DNA from: CAYOLL01 sp964404765 [NCBI: uncultured Gemmatimonadota bacterium]
GTDB taxonomy: Bacteria; 4572-55
Assembly (NCBI GenBank): GCA_964404765.1
Contig: CAYOLL010000045.1
Coordinates: forward strand, 1 to 39,818
Direction of reading: 5' to 3'
Length of the DNA: 39,818 bases
Under the pieces are notes generated by a model that worked only from the letters and a program-made list of their open reading frames with translations, did no database searches and was not told the DNA's origin. Positions 9,401 through 16,956 of the stretch are shown piece by piece. The position numbers were made by a program, and so were the translations under genes. Within the stretch, counting starts at the first letter, position 1; each line of letters begins with the position of its first letter.

Positions 9401-11484
9401 TTCGCCTGGACATAGTGATAGGCTAATTTTTCGACTTGGGCATCCAGATTGTTCTGAAAAAACTGCTCCAGCTTGTCGGCAATAGTGCGATGCATTTGGG
9501 CGCGGCGCGTCGGTTCAATCCATTGATATAACAAGCGCTGCGTTTTGTAGCTGGCAATACTGAACGGCGCATCCTGTGAAATTGACGGCTTTTTAACCAA
9601 CTCGAAATAGATCAGGCGCTGCAAGCTGTCGATAATAATATCGTATGTATAACCGGTCAGGATCTTCAGCAGCTCTACAGTGACGGGATAATTGGTAACT
9701 GCCAGAAGATTCAAAATATTTAAATCGTCTTCGGTCAAACCGCTTAAACGTAATTTAATAATCTGCACGACGTTATCGGGCAAGCTGATTTTAGCTAAAT
9801 CAAAGGCATTGACAACCCAACGCCCGTTTTTCCGGGCAATCACTTTTTCTTCAATCAGCGTTTTAATAACAGTGAAAATATATTCGGGATTGCCCTTTGT
9901 TTCCGGAAAAATTTGGGCGGCCAATTGATAAAAAGCATCGTCCTCACCAAACATGGAGGTTAACAGCGAGGTAACTTTGTCTTCGCCCAAATTTTCCAGT
10001 ACAATCCGTTGGTTTACCGTCTTATTCAATAAGTAAAATGATATTTTTTCGATCGTATCAAAGTCGGCTTTGTCAACCGTCCATGACAAAACAATCAGCG
10101 GCCCGTTACCCTGGATATTCCTGGCCAGATAGCGCAGCAATTGCAGAGATTGCGTATCCGCCCACTGAATCCCGGTAATTGCCAGGACGTACGGCCAATC
10201 ATCGGCGGACTGAATAAAAAATTGGGTCATCTGATCAATCAGCCAAAGCTGCTGATCAACACCCAAAGGATGGACAACCGTTTGCAGATTTGCAGCCTGC
10301 ATCAAATCCGGAATCAGTAGCGAAAATTCGGCGGCGTACGCCGTCAGCAATTCTAAACAGCGGGGGCGGTTGGTGCGCTGAAAAACGTCGATCATTGAGC
10401 GGGTCAATTGAATTATCGGCTCATAAACACTGCCCTGCCCGGCATGACATGCAGTTTGAAACACCCGAATTTGCCGCAGTTGGCATTGCGTTTTAAACTC
10501 ATTCAGCAACCGCTGCTTGCCCACACCGTTTTCCCCTTCGAGCATTACAATAGGAATTTCGACAGCCCGGTTTTCCAGCGCCAGACGGCATTTGTTCAGA
10601 ACCAGCAGCTCCTGCTCCCGGCCAATGAAGCGCGTGGTCACAACATAATTCACCAGCCCGTCCTGGCTGTCATGCGCGATGTCCTTACCGGTAATTTCGG
10701 CAATAGCGGCAATGACCTCGTTGGCGGTGGCAAAGCGATTATTGGGGTCTTTAGCCAGTAGTTTGAGGATAATTTTCTCGACCCCAAGCGGAATGTCGCT
10801 GCGGATAAGCTGAGGCGGGCGGGGATTTTCTTCCAGATGCTTTTTGATGCAGGCAATTTTATTTTCGGCGCGAAAGGGCAGTTGACCGGTTGTCAGCTCG
10901 TACAGCACTACACCCAGCGAATATAAATCCACCCGATGGTCAACGGCGATCTCCTTGACCATTTCCGGGGCCATGTATTCAACAGTGCCGCGTATCAAAA
11001 TCTCAGCCCGCTGCGTTCGCTCACGCGCCAGACCAAAATCCATCAGCTTGACGCGGTTAAAATCGCTCTCGGCAACCATGATGTTCACTGTTTTGACATC
11101 ATGATGAATTGTACCGCGCGAATGCACGTACGCTAAGGCCCAGGCGACCTGGATGATAATGGCATAGATTTCGTCCAGCGTCAGCGTCGGCAACAGCTCC
11201 AGCAGATTCTGACCTTCCACGTACTCCATAGTGAAGTAGGGCACGCCTGCGTCTACGCCAAACTCGTAGACCTCAACCAGGTTGGGATGGCGCAAACGGG
11301 TCAACGCGCTGAATTCGGCCTTAAAGTCCTCCAACTCCGACGCCGACATCTCGCGCGGGGAAAACTCCTTGAGCGCCACAATCCGCTCCGTGACAATATC
11401 AAAGACCTTATAGACACGACCCATCGCGCCTTCGCCAATTTTTTTGGCTATCTTATAGCGGTTGTCGACCAAACGAAATTCCAT
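6421..11484 (-). CDS. Ser/Thr protein kinase - ATPase - TPR - GAF - histidine-kinase-like fusion
   Basis: A soluble 1687-residue signalling protein with no signal peptide or membrane segment. Domains in order: a Hanks-type Ser/Thr kinase (about 8-270; GEGAMG loop, Lys39, HHDVKTVN with Asp129, DFG Asp149, GTVEYMAPE); an AAA/STAND-type ATPase (about 285-660; P-loop GENGVGKQ with Lys323 followed by Gln where Ser/Thr is usual); many TPR-like helical repeats (about 690-1200); a GAF domain (about 1280-1420); a HisKA-like helix; and a HATPase_c domain (about 1548-1671) with intact FDNAARF, DQGQGI and IGLGLTIA motifs. The H-box reads FSQDIRTPL, so the phosphoacceptor histidine is Gln1454. The domain order matches the large PknB-predicted ATPase-histidine kinase family of Myxococcota, cyanobacteria and relatives. 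The start has no clear Shine-Dalgarno but gives a complete kinase N-lobe. It is divergent from pbpC and probably monocistronic. Confidence 0.92.
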   Translation of the reverse strand: MEFRLVDNRYKIAKKIGEGAMGRVYKVFDIVTERIVALKEFSPREMSASELEDFKAEFSALTRLRHPNLVEVYEFGVDAGVPYFTMEYVEGQNLLELLPTLTLDEIYAIIIQVAWALAYVHSRGTIHHDVKTVNIMVAESDFNRVKLMDFGLARERTQRAEILIRGTVEYMAPEMVKEIAVDHRVDLYSLGVVLYELTTGQLPFRAENKIACIKKHLEENPRPPQLIRSDIPLGVEKIILKLLAKDPNNRFATANEVIAAIAEITGKDIAHDSQDGLVNYVVTTRFIGREQELLVLNKCRLALENRAVEIPIVMLEGENGVGKQRLLNEFKTQCQLRQIRVFQTACHAGQGSVYEPIIQLTRSMIDVFQRTNRPRCLELLTAYAAEFSLLIPDLMQAANLQTVVHPLGVDQQLWLIDQMTQFFIQSADDWPYVLAITGIQWADTQSLQLLRYLARNIQGNGPLIVLSWTVDKADFDTIEKISFYLLNKTVNQRIVLENLGEDKVTSLLTSMFGEDDAFYQLAAQIFPETKGNPEYIFTVIKTLIEEKVIARKNGRWVVNAFDLAKISLPDNVVQIIKLRLSGLTEDDLNILNLLAVTNYPVTVELLKILTGYTYDIIIDSLQRLIYFELVKKPSISQDAPFSIASYKTQRLLYQWIEPTRRAQMHRTIADKLEQFFQNNLDAQVEKLAYHYVQANEPHKARHYAFIAGKKAAALFAHQEAIRYFKDTQSFLPINRALMIELLHAMADVYAEMSQYHEAITCLEQLIDDLKDQPEATDPLTVAYFKKGKLLADMGSYDPALAVLKQVTEMAGPTGAPITGRAYNEMARIYKALGNYSRALDFCQQSHRILKNSNQQQDMMTVYFIEAELAHLNSASALAITRYKRALVHAEKSNNLPVQNEIYNRLGEIYYSSHSYKKALTVTQTGLAIAEKLQNPRLISRALNNLGVFYYRSGKLQEALNCWKSALDNSRRIGDLRSQVVLMTNLRDMMRVHGKYDIALHYAKEIFEFQKQLEDTQAWQLRLYEYGDIYYELNDFTTARKYFDEFLANKVGQTLLSQFYAYLINAKIAAKESRNEAETFLLEAIAFAVDQKMPAQAFIGRLLLMEYYLRKKQYQPAYQLYELLSSDTKDARFEQIIMLTYLHGALDWAANLDRRAGLDSLKKALTFARKYNYGRYKLLINGLIGEIYLQEKQLKQAHRYLVAADRQFHQILTSISDGKLRQLFACDAEVVRIEANFRRARQLHLPLSREIAQTAPTSELEEIDLRHRYHLLKRLIPALKNISATLDTQTLFVRILDQALELTRFERGFILLANGGQEHFRAECARSLEKQPLPLNDIVWDKALVLRCLEIRMPLNQTAVKGKAEQSRAHVLCAPLSIHPETPGAIYLEAITQPGLLMQDDLMVFAQFSEHAATMIQNAFVYENAIAVQKKQQSLLEELHEVDLLKASFIGKFSQDIRTPLTSIIANADILAERSSSADAGELFRLIREISSESHSLLTVVNKVLRTTLLDSSDLSVHFTVISGPDLMGAIVTAGQKRCATRHIHFSYEVEPSLPDLFGSRLDLLEVFEHLFDNAARFTEPARTISLTIQRTKKKTLLVAIADQGQGIKPSDLSKVFMRFFQSNDTVNQGQANIGLGLTIARQIIHQHQGQIWVESMWRKGTTVFVELPYMDDYSLLIDHFSRSALSR

Positions 11485-11614
11485 AGCTGCCGTATAATAA
11501 AGTTCAGGTTGTTAGACTACAGGCTGAGGGCCGTTATGCAACTTGAAGCATAGACCAGATTTTGGACAGTATCGCTTTTATGGGTTACATTGCGCACTGT
11601 CCACGCCAAAATAA

Positions 11615-11659
11615 CAAAAGCCCTCGCGCTTGTCAAGTCAAGAGTCAAGAGGGCTTTTG
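11615..11659. repeat. Perfect 11-bp inverted repeat, terminator-like
   Basis: CAAAAGCCCTC (11615-11625) and GAGGGCTTTTG (11649-11659) are exact reverse complements around a 23-base spacer. The GC core flanked by A and T runs resembles a bidirectional intrinsic terminator. Its place between two divergent starts is odd for a terminator, so a transcription-shielding or attenuator role, or a repeat remnant, is equally possible. Confidence 0.4.
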
Positions 11660-11788
11660 CCGGTCTTATAAACTCGCAGTTGGCTACTTGGGGAACGGCA
11701 TCTGCCGTCAATCGGCGCTCATAACCATGCGAAAAATCAGCAAAGAAAAATGTCTTACTCCTTTCCAGGCGACAAATCCGGCATGCTG

Positions 11789-11857
11789 TCATTCTGTAAG
11801 AATCTTCTTAAAATTTAGAAGTGCATTATCTTGCGGGAAGATTCCTTCGGAATGACA
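11789..11857. repeat. Imperfect palindromic repeat (GTCATTCTG / CGGAATGAC type)
   Basis: The segment opens with GTCATTCTGTAAGAATCTTC and closes with GAAGATTCCTTCGGAATGAC; the two ends are close to reverse complements. This is a common layout for interspersed intergenic palindromes. It sits 50 bases upstream of the pbpC promoter. Confidence 0.4.
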
Positions 11858-11905
11858 CCGTGCTTCAAATGCTAAATTTGTCACTTGGAAAGGAGTATTA
11901 CAAAC

Positions 11906-11934
11906 TTGCCAACCACCGCGGTGAATGGTATAAT
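11906..11934 (+). promoter_or_regulatory. Sigma70-type promoter for pbpC
   Basis: TTGCCA (11906-11911) and a perfect TATAAT (11929-11934) are separated by exactly 17 bases. Transcription would start near 11941 and give a leader of roughly 90 bases before the pbpC ATG. The match (five of six and six of six) is the best promoter seen in the window. It is a sequence match only. Confidence 0.5.
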
Positions 11935-12028
11935 GCAGAAGTAACCTTCCATCAAATGAAGTTGGGTCTTGTCACCCAAATAGAGCCGGCAATTATCGCA
12001 GCAGAAAAAATTTTGGCCAATAACAACT

Positions 12029-14350
12029 ATGAACCGATTCATCCTTGCAAGCATTTTTCTATTAGTAGCCGTTTTGATTATCGGCATCGGCTCGCTCTTT
12101 ATTCCCATCCATTTGGCCCCGTTTGACAATCAACAGTCGCTCAAAATCTACGACCGGCAAGGCGTTTTGCTGCGCGAAGCGCTGTCGCCGGAAGCGGGCC
12201 GCGGCACGTATGTGACTTATGCCAATATTTCGCCGGATTATGTGCGCACGGTGGTCGGCATCGAAGATCAGCGTTTTTTTAAGCATGTCGGCGTTGATCC
12301 GCTGGCCATTGGCCGGGCCTTGCGCCAGAACTGGCGGGCCGGGCGGGTCGTATCCGGCGGCTCGACCATCACCCAACAGCTTGTGCGGAATCTGTATCAC
12401 TATCCGCGCACCCTGCCCTACAAAGCGCTGGAAGCCTGGCAAGCCTTGCGCATCAACGCCCAATATTCCAAAGAATTTATCCTCGAACAATATTTGAACC
12501 GCATCCCCTTTGGCAATAACAACACCGGCATTGAGTCCGCGGCGCAGTTCTATCTTGGCAAACCGGCCAGGCATCTCAGCTTAGCCGAATCGGCCCTGCT
12601 GGTCAGCATTCCACGCGGGCCGAGCGTACAAAACCCGCTGCGCATCGGCTACGGCAACTTGAAGGCCAACCGCCAGCGCGTCCTGCAACGGCTGTTACAG
12701 CAAACCGCGATTGACTCCCTGGAATATGCCCGCGCTTTAGAGGAATATACGCTTTTTGACGGGCATTGGCGAACCCCGCGCGCCCCGCACTTTGTCAATT
12801 GGACCCTGAGCCGGGCCAGACCACCGGACGCCGTGGCCATCCATACGACACTGGATTTTTATTTGCAGGAAAAAGCGGAAAAAATTGTGGACGACGTGCT
12901 GACCGGTTTGCAACCCTACAACGTTACCAATGCTGCCGTGCTGATTGTGGATAACACGACGCAGGAGATCCTGTGCTGGATCGGCTCGCGCGATTTCTGG
13001 AATTTTGAATCGGACGGCCAGGTGGATGGCGTGCGGGCTTTGCGTCAGCCGGGCTCGGCGCTCAAGCCTTTCACCTATGCTCTGGCCTTGCAAAACGGCT
13101 TCACCGCCGCCTCCATCCTGCCCGACATCGAAACCCATGCAGCCACAGCCGGCGGTGATTTTACCCCCCAAAATTATGACGAAAAATATCACGGCCCAGT
13201 GCGGCTGCGGCAGGCGCTTGGCTGTTCCTATAACGTGCCGCCGGTACGTGTGCTGGAAAAGTTGGGCGTGGAAAATCTGCTTGGCCTGCTCAAAAAAACC
13301 GGCTTTGAGGATTTGTGGCGGCCAGCCAAAGATTACGGCCTGGGATTAACGCTGGGCAATGGCGAAGTGACGCTATACCAACTCACGCGGGCCTACACCA
13401 TACTGGCTAATCATGGCCGGCTGAAGCCGTTGCAAGCGGTGCGCGGTTACGACTGTGGCGGCTCCTTTATCCCCAGCGATCCTGCTTCAAATAAGGACAA
13501 TGAGGCCATTATTCCAGCGGATGTAACCTTTATCATCCGCAATATTCTGGCCGATAACGAGGCGCGGACACCGGCTTTTGGGCCGTATTCCGCCCTGCGG
13601 CTGCCCTTTCCCTGCGCGGCCAAAACCGGCACATCCAAAGATTACAAGGATAATTGGACGGTGGGTTTTACCGCCCGTTTTACGGTTGGGGTTTGGGTGG
13701 GCAATTTTGACGCAGCGCCGATGCGTCAGGTTTCCGGTGTGACCGGGGCCGGGCCGCTTTTTCGTCAACTCATGTTATTGCTGGAAAAAGAATACGGTTT
13801 GAGCGAATGGCCCACAACCATCCCGGAAACGATTCAGCCGGTCAACGTGTGCGCCAAATCCGGTGAATTGCCGACCGCCTTTTGCGAAGGCGCCCTGCGC
13901 GAATTCTTCCTGACCGGTACGGAGCCGACGCAATTCTGCCAATTTCATCAGGCCGACGGTATTCATTATCCGCCGCTATTCCAGAGTTGGGCCGTGGAAA
14001 ACGGTTTCCCGTCGGTCGTCAGCGACAAACCACGCGCCATAAACGCTGCGGCCTCGCCCATTGACGCTGTATCTGCAACGCAACCGATTCGCATCACTTT
14101 TCCTGATGAGGGCGATTTTTTCAAGATGGATCCGACCTTGAACGCGGCGTTTCAGAGCCTGAGTTTTGACGCGGTCGTCGCTGAGAATATCCCGGAAGTT
14201 GAAGTCATTTTGAACGGGCGGAAATTGGCCAATCTACATGCGCCGTTTCGACAACGCTGGCGCTTGCAGGCCGGCAGCCATACCCTGCGCTATCGGGCTG
14301 TTCAGGACACGACGCTGTTTGACGAGGTTGCGTTTACCGTACTGCCTTAA
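12029..14350 (+). CDS. pbpC: Penicillin-binding protein 1C (bifunctional peptidoglycan synthase family)
   Basis: A 773-residue inner-membrane protein with an N-terminal signal anchor (about 4-27). The GT51 glycosyltransferase domain has EDQRFFKHVGVD with catalytic Glu79, GGSTITQQLVRNL and an NRIPFGNNNTGIESAAQFY-type motif. The transpeptidase domain has PGSALKPF with active-site Ser343 and Lys346, the SYN motif (LGCSYNVPP) and AAKTGTS. The last 90 residues match the beta-rich BiPBP_C domain of PbpC proteins. The enzyme polymerises lipid II; E. coli PbpC is reported to have glycosyltransferase activity, with its transpeptidase role less clear. The usual alpha-2-macroglobulin partner (YfhM) is not beside it. 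No Shine-Dalgarno is evident before the ATG; a good promoter lies about 95 bases upstream. Confidence 0.95.
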   Translation: MNRFILASIFLLVAVLIIGIGSLFIPIHLAPFDNQQSLKIYDRQGVLLREALSPEAGRGTYVTYANISPDYVRTVVGIEDQRFFKHVGVDPLAIGRALRQNWRAGRVVSGGSTITQQLVRNLYHYPRTLPYKALEAWQALRINAQYSKEFILEQYLNRIPFGNNNTGIESAAQFYLGKPARHLSLAESALLVSIPRGPSVQNPLRIGYGNLKANRQRVLQRLLQQTAIDSLEYARALEEYTLFDGHWRTPRAPHFVNWTLSRARPPDAVAIHTTLDFYLQEKAEKIVDDVLTGLQPYNVTNAAVLIVDNTTQEILCWIGSRDFWNFESDGQVDGVRALRQPGSALKPFTYALALQNGFTAASILPDIETHAATAGGDFTPQNYDEKYHGPVRLRQALGCSYNVPPVRVLEKLGVENLLGLLKKTGFEDLWRPAKDYGLGLTLGNGEVTLYQLTRAYTILANHGRLKPLQAVRGYDCGGSFIPSDPASNKDNEAIIPADVTFIIRNILADNEARTPAFGPYSALRLPFPCAAKTGTSKDYKDNWTVGFTARFTVGVWVGNFDAAPMRQVSGVTGAGPLFRQLMLLLEKEYGLSEWPTTIPETIQPVNVCAKSGELPTAFCEGALREFFLTGTEPTQFCQFHQADGIHYPPLFQSWAVENGFPSVVSDKPRAINAAASPIDAVSATQPIRITFPDEGDFFKMDPTLNAAFQSLSFDAVVAENIPEVEVILNGRKLANLHAPFRQRWRLQAGSHTLRYRAVQDTTLFDEVAFTVLP

Positions 14351-14388
14351 CCCAGCAGAATAACAAACTTACCCATGACTTTGTTCAT
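14347..14388 (-). pseudogene. Truncated copy of the small hydrophobic ORF, ending at the pbpC stop
   Basis: On the minus strand a GGAG sequence ten bases before an ATG opens MNKVMGKFVILLG and then stops. The first 13 codons match the start of the small ORF at 19249-19377 and the frame upstream of the first LVIVD gene. The match ends where pbpC coding sequence begins, so the rest of the ORF was lost at this junction. Confidence 0.4.
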
Positions 14389-14404
14389 ATTAGTTAGACT
14401 CCAT

Positions 14405-14482
14405 TCAAAAAGAACGCATGACACACAGCTTTTTAACCGTTTGCCGGCGGGCTGACGTGAGTTGATAAAAATACATTCCGGC
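14405..14482 (-). pseudogene. Remnant 3' end of a fourth LVIVD-repeat gene
   Basis: Twenty-six minus-strand codons read AGMYFYQLTSARRQTVKKLC plus VMRSF and a stop. They match the extreme C-terminus of the proteins at 16957 and 19390 almost residue for residue, but nothing precedes them. The spacer sequence on the stop side also matches the spacers of the array. This is the tail of a lost tandem copy. Confidence 0.75.
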
Positions 14483-14499
14483 CAAAAACACGCCGGAAT
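14475..14499. repeat. 8-bp hairpin repeat (ATTCCGGC / GCCGGAAT)
   Basis: ATTCCGGC and GCCGGAAT flank a nine-base A-rich loop. One arm is shared with the 3' remnant of the lost LVIVD gene, where the codons GCC GGA ATG lie. It belongs to the same GTCATTCCGG family as the hairpins at 21838-21905, and it may also act as a terminator between the convergent genes. Confidence 0.45.
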
Positions 14500-14547
14500 G
14501 ACAACTTTAAAAGTGTTCTAAAGGTCTCTGACTAGTACATAAAAGCT

Positions 14548-16830
14548 TCAGTTTTGTAGCAATGTCAAGCGCTTAACTTCGATGACATTATTTATCTTCA
14601 ACTGATAAAAATAAAGCCCGTTTGCCAGGGTCTGACCGCTCGCGCTCGTGCCATCCCAAGTAACAAAATGCGGGCCGGTCGGATAGACATCCCCGTTAAG
14701 CAGCGTTTTTACTAATTGTCCGCTCACGCTGTAGATGGAAAGGACAACCGGAGCCGGGTGGCCCACGTTAAAACCGATTGTGGTCGTAAGATTACACGGA
14801 TTAGGATAGTTTTGCAGCAACGTCCGCCGCCCGCCGTTTGTCGGGTCGTCTTCGTCAACGATTGAAACCTCATCGGCCGACAGGACCGTCAACCCGGCGT
14901 GATCATTTGCCAGATAGATATGTGATCCCGCAACTACCGCCCGATGGGATTTTTTCATAGAGGTTTGAGACGCGACTCGGATCGGACTTCTCGGGCTGCT
15001 AATATCGACAATATCAAGACCTGTTCCGCTCGGTACGTAGGCATGGTTTCCATGGATCGTAACTTTAGAGCTCTGGAAATTATCAACCATGATGTACCGG
15101 CCAATCAATTCAATACGCTCCGGATCGCCGATATCTAAAATTTGGAACCCTGCATACCCTGGTAAATAGGCGTACCGGTCGCACAGGCTGATATCCCAAC
15201 CCCAACCATTGGTAGAATAGAAACTTACGGCTTGCGGGCTTGTCGGATCCTCAATATTTAATACGCGAATTCCCCTATCTGGATCGCTTTCTATTAAAAA
15301 GGCATAATTGCCACGTACCTCTAACCCGCCGTATTGGGTGCGGTATTGTTCGCGGAAATGTCCTAGCAAAGATGGCTGCCCGGGATCGCTAATATCCAGA
15401 ATATGAAGCCCGGCGTATTCATCAACCACATATGCATAATTGTCGACAATAAAAGCAGACGTAACTTGGGTTATAGCATCATAAAAACCAGCCATGGTTA
15501 TGTTAGCCGGATCGCTGATGTCGAATATCCATAACCCACGAAGCCATCCGGCGACGTAAGCATACGACCCGGCTAAGGCAATCGCTACGGCATTGGCAGA
15601 AACCGAGGTCCGGCTCTGGCCGACAAGCCGCGGCGCGTTCGGTTGACGGATATCAACCGCCACGACCCCGGCGGCCAGGTCCGCCACAAAAGCATAACCA
15701 TCCCGTACTTGAACATCATAGGCGAAACCAGGCGGATCCGATAAAAACAACGCCGTCGGTTGTGATAATTCCGTTAGATCATAAATCCGCAGCCCGCCCA
15801 TACCAAGCGTCATATAGGCCAGCTTATCGTCAAGGATCAGTTGCTGAGTAAACCCGCCGCCAAATCCACCGATGTTCGATTGCGCTATTTTCACCGGTCG
15901 AACCGGGTCGGTCGTGTCCAAAATAAAAAAATCGGGCAAATCAACTCCATAAAGATAGTGGTCCCGGATGAAAATATTGTTAGGATGCAAGTCAGGATTA
16001 GCGTATACCTCCACAAAGGCGCCTGGATCCGGAAAGGCGCTTGGATCCGGTATCTCATAAATCCAAAGCCCGCGTCCGCTAAAATACGCATACCTTTCCG
16101 TTAACTCTATATCATACACATCCGGGTGACCTACCTCGGCAATATGAAGCGGGTTGACCGGATCGCTTACATCGACCACGCGCACGCCGGTTTCCAAATC
16201 GGACACAAACATATATAACCGATTATCGTTGCGACTCGGCGGCTCGCTATAAAGCTTGATCGCCCAGACAAAATCCGAAAATCCCCAATTCTGATAATAT
16301 ATGCTCTTTTCGATAATTTGGCGCGGGTTGCTGACATCCAGGATACGCACACCCTCATAGCCCTCGCCCAAATAAGCATAGGGCCATTTCAATGCAATAG
16401 CCGTGCCGCCATAAGGATAAACATTGACCTCTAACGGCTGATACGGATCGCGGATGTCAATGACATGCAGACCGGAAGGATCCGCGGTCACAAAGGCATA
16501 ACCCCGATCAACCTGAATAGCGCTGCCAGAGCCGGTAAAATAAAGCTCGCTGATCTTATGTGTCGCCGCCGGGTCGCTGACATCAAAGACGGCAAAGCCA
16601 TAGCCGGTGGCGCAATAGGCTAAACCATCTATAATCACCACATCCTCGACGTTTTCGCCGATATGGCCCACCCGCGTAATATCTTGCGCTTGCCGGGCGG
16701 TGTCCGTAATTACCGGGCCGGACATTTGGGCGCGTAAGGCGCTGATGTCGCGCGGTCGGTTATTAGCGGCGGCCGAAACCAAATCTGCGCTTAAAACCGT
16801 TACTGCTATTATCCAAATAATGCGCTTCAA
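14548..16830 (-). CDS. Secreted LVIVD-repeat beta-propeller protein, paralog 1
   Basis: A secreted protein of about 760 residues made of some 13 LVIVD repeats, each with a YAYVA-like strand and a core such as LDISDPGQP, expected to fold as a beta-propeller. A FlgD-Ig-like C-terminal sorting-type domain follows (QNYPNPCN through GLYFYQLKIN). LVIVD proteins are cell-surface or secreted; their ligand is generally unknown. I choose the TTG at 16830, which gives LKRIIWIIAVTVLSADLVSA, a normal signal peptide, and a length matching its neighbour. The frame stays open to an ATG at 16956 through a duplicated spacer that encodes a small hydrophobic peptide, so a 802-residue fused form is possible. Neither start has a good Shine-Dalgarno. 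The final residues (KRLTLLQN) differ from the other two copies. Confidence 0.8.
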   Translation of the reverse strand: MKRIIWIIAVTVLSADLVSAAANNRPRDISALRAQMSGPVITDTARQAQDITRVGHIGENVEDVVIIDGLAYCATGYGFAVFDVSDPAATHKISELYFTGSGSAIQVDRGYAFVTADPSGLHVIDIRDPYQPLEVNVYPYGGTAIALKWPYAYLGEGYEGVRILDVSNPRQIIEKSIYYQNWGFSDFVWAIKLYSEPPSRNDNRLYMFVSDLETGVRVVDVSDPVNPLHIAEVGHPDVYDIELTERYAYFSGRGLWIYEIPDPSAFPDPGAFVEVYANPDLHPNNIFIRDHYLYGVDLPDFFILDTTDPVRPVKIAQSNIGGFGGGFTQQLILDDKLAYMTLGMGGLRIYDLTELSQPTALFLSDPPGFAYDVQVRDGYAFVADLAAGVVAVDIRQPNAPRLVGQSRTSVSANAVAIALAGSYAYVAGWLRGLWIFDISDPANITMAGFYDAITQVTSAFIVDNYAYVVDEYAGLHILDISDPGQPSLLGHFREQYRTQYGGLEVRGNYAFLIESDPDRGIRVLNIEDPTSPQAVSFYSTNGWGWDISLCDRYAYLPGYAGFQILDIGDPERIELIGRYIMVDNFQSSKVTIHGNHAYVPSGTGLDIVDISSPRSPIRVASQTSMKKSHRAVVAGSHIYLANDHAGLTVLSADEVSIVDEDDPTNGGRRTLLQNYPNPCNLTTTIGFNVGHPAPVVLSIYSVSGQLVKTLLNGDVYPTGPHFVTWDGTSASGQTLANGLYFYQLKINNVIEVKRLTLLQN

Positions 16831-16956
16831 AATCGGCGTTTGTCGGACTCCAACCGCAGCTGCTGCAACTACGACACCTAGAAATTGGCATCCAATCCAG
16901 ACGAGACCCCGCAGAATAACAAACTGACCCATGGCTTTGTTTATATTAGGCTCCAT

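Larger units (their letters stand above)
11485..12028. other. 544-base divergent intergenic region with repeats and a promoter
   Basis: Short frames on both strands here show no family resemblance, so I see no gene. Visible structure includes an inverted pair GGACAGT/ACTGTCC (11564-11570 and 11596-11602), an 11-bp inverted repeat (11615-11659), a GTCATTCTG...CGGAATGAC palindromic repeat (about 11789-11857) and a sigma70-like promoter facing pbpC (11906-11934). Confidence 0.6.

Noticed and set aside
11821-12126. A 101-codon plus-strand frame overlapping the pbpC start.
   Set aside because: It crosses a palindromic repeat and the pbpC promoter and has no recognisable domain.
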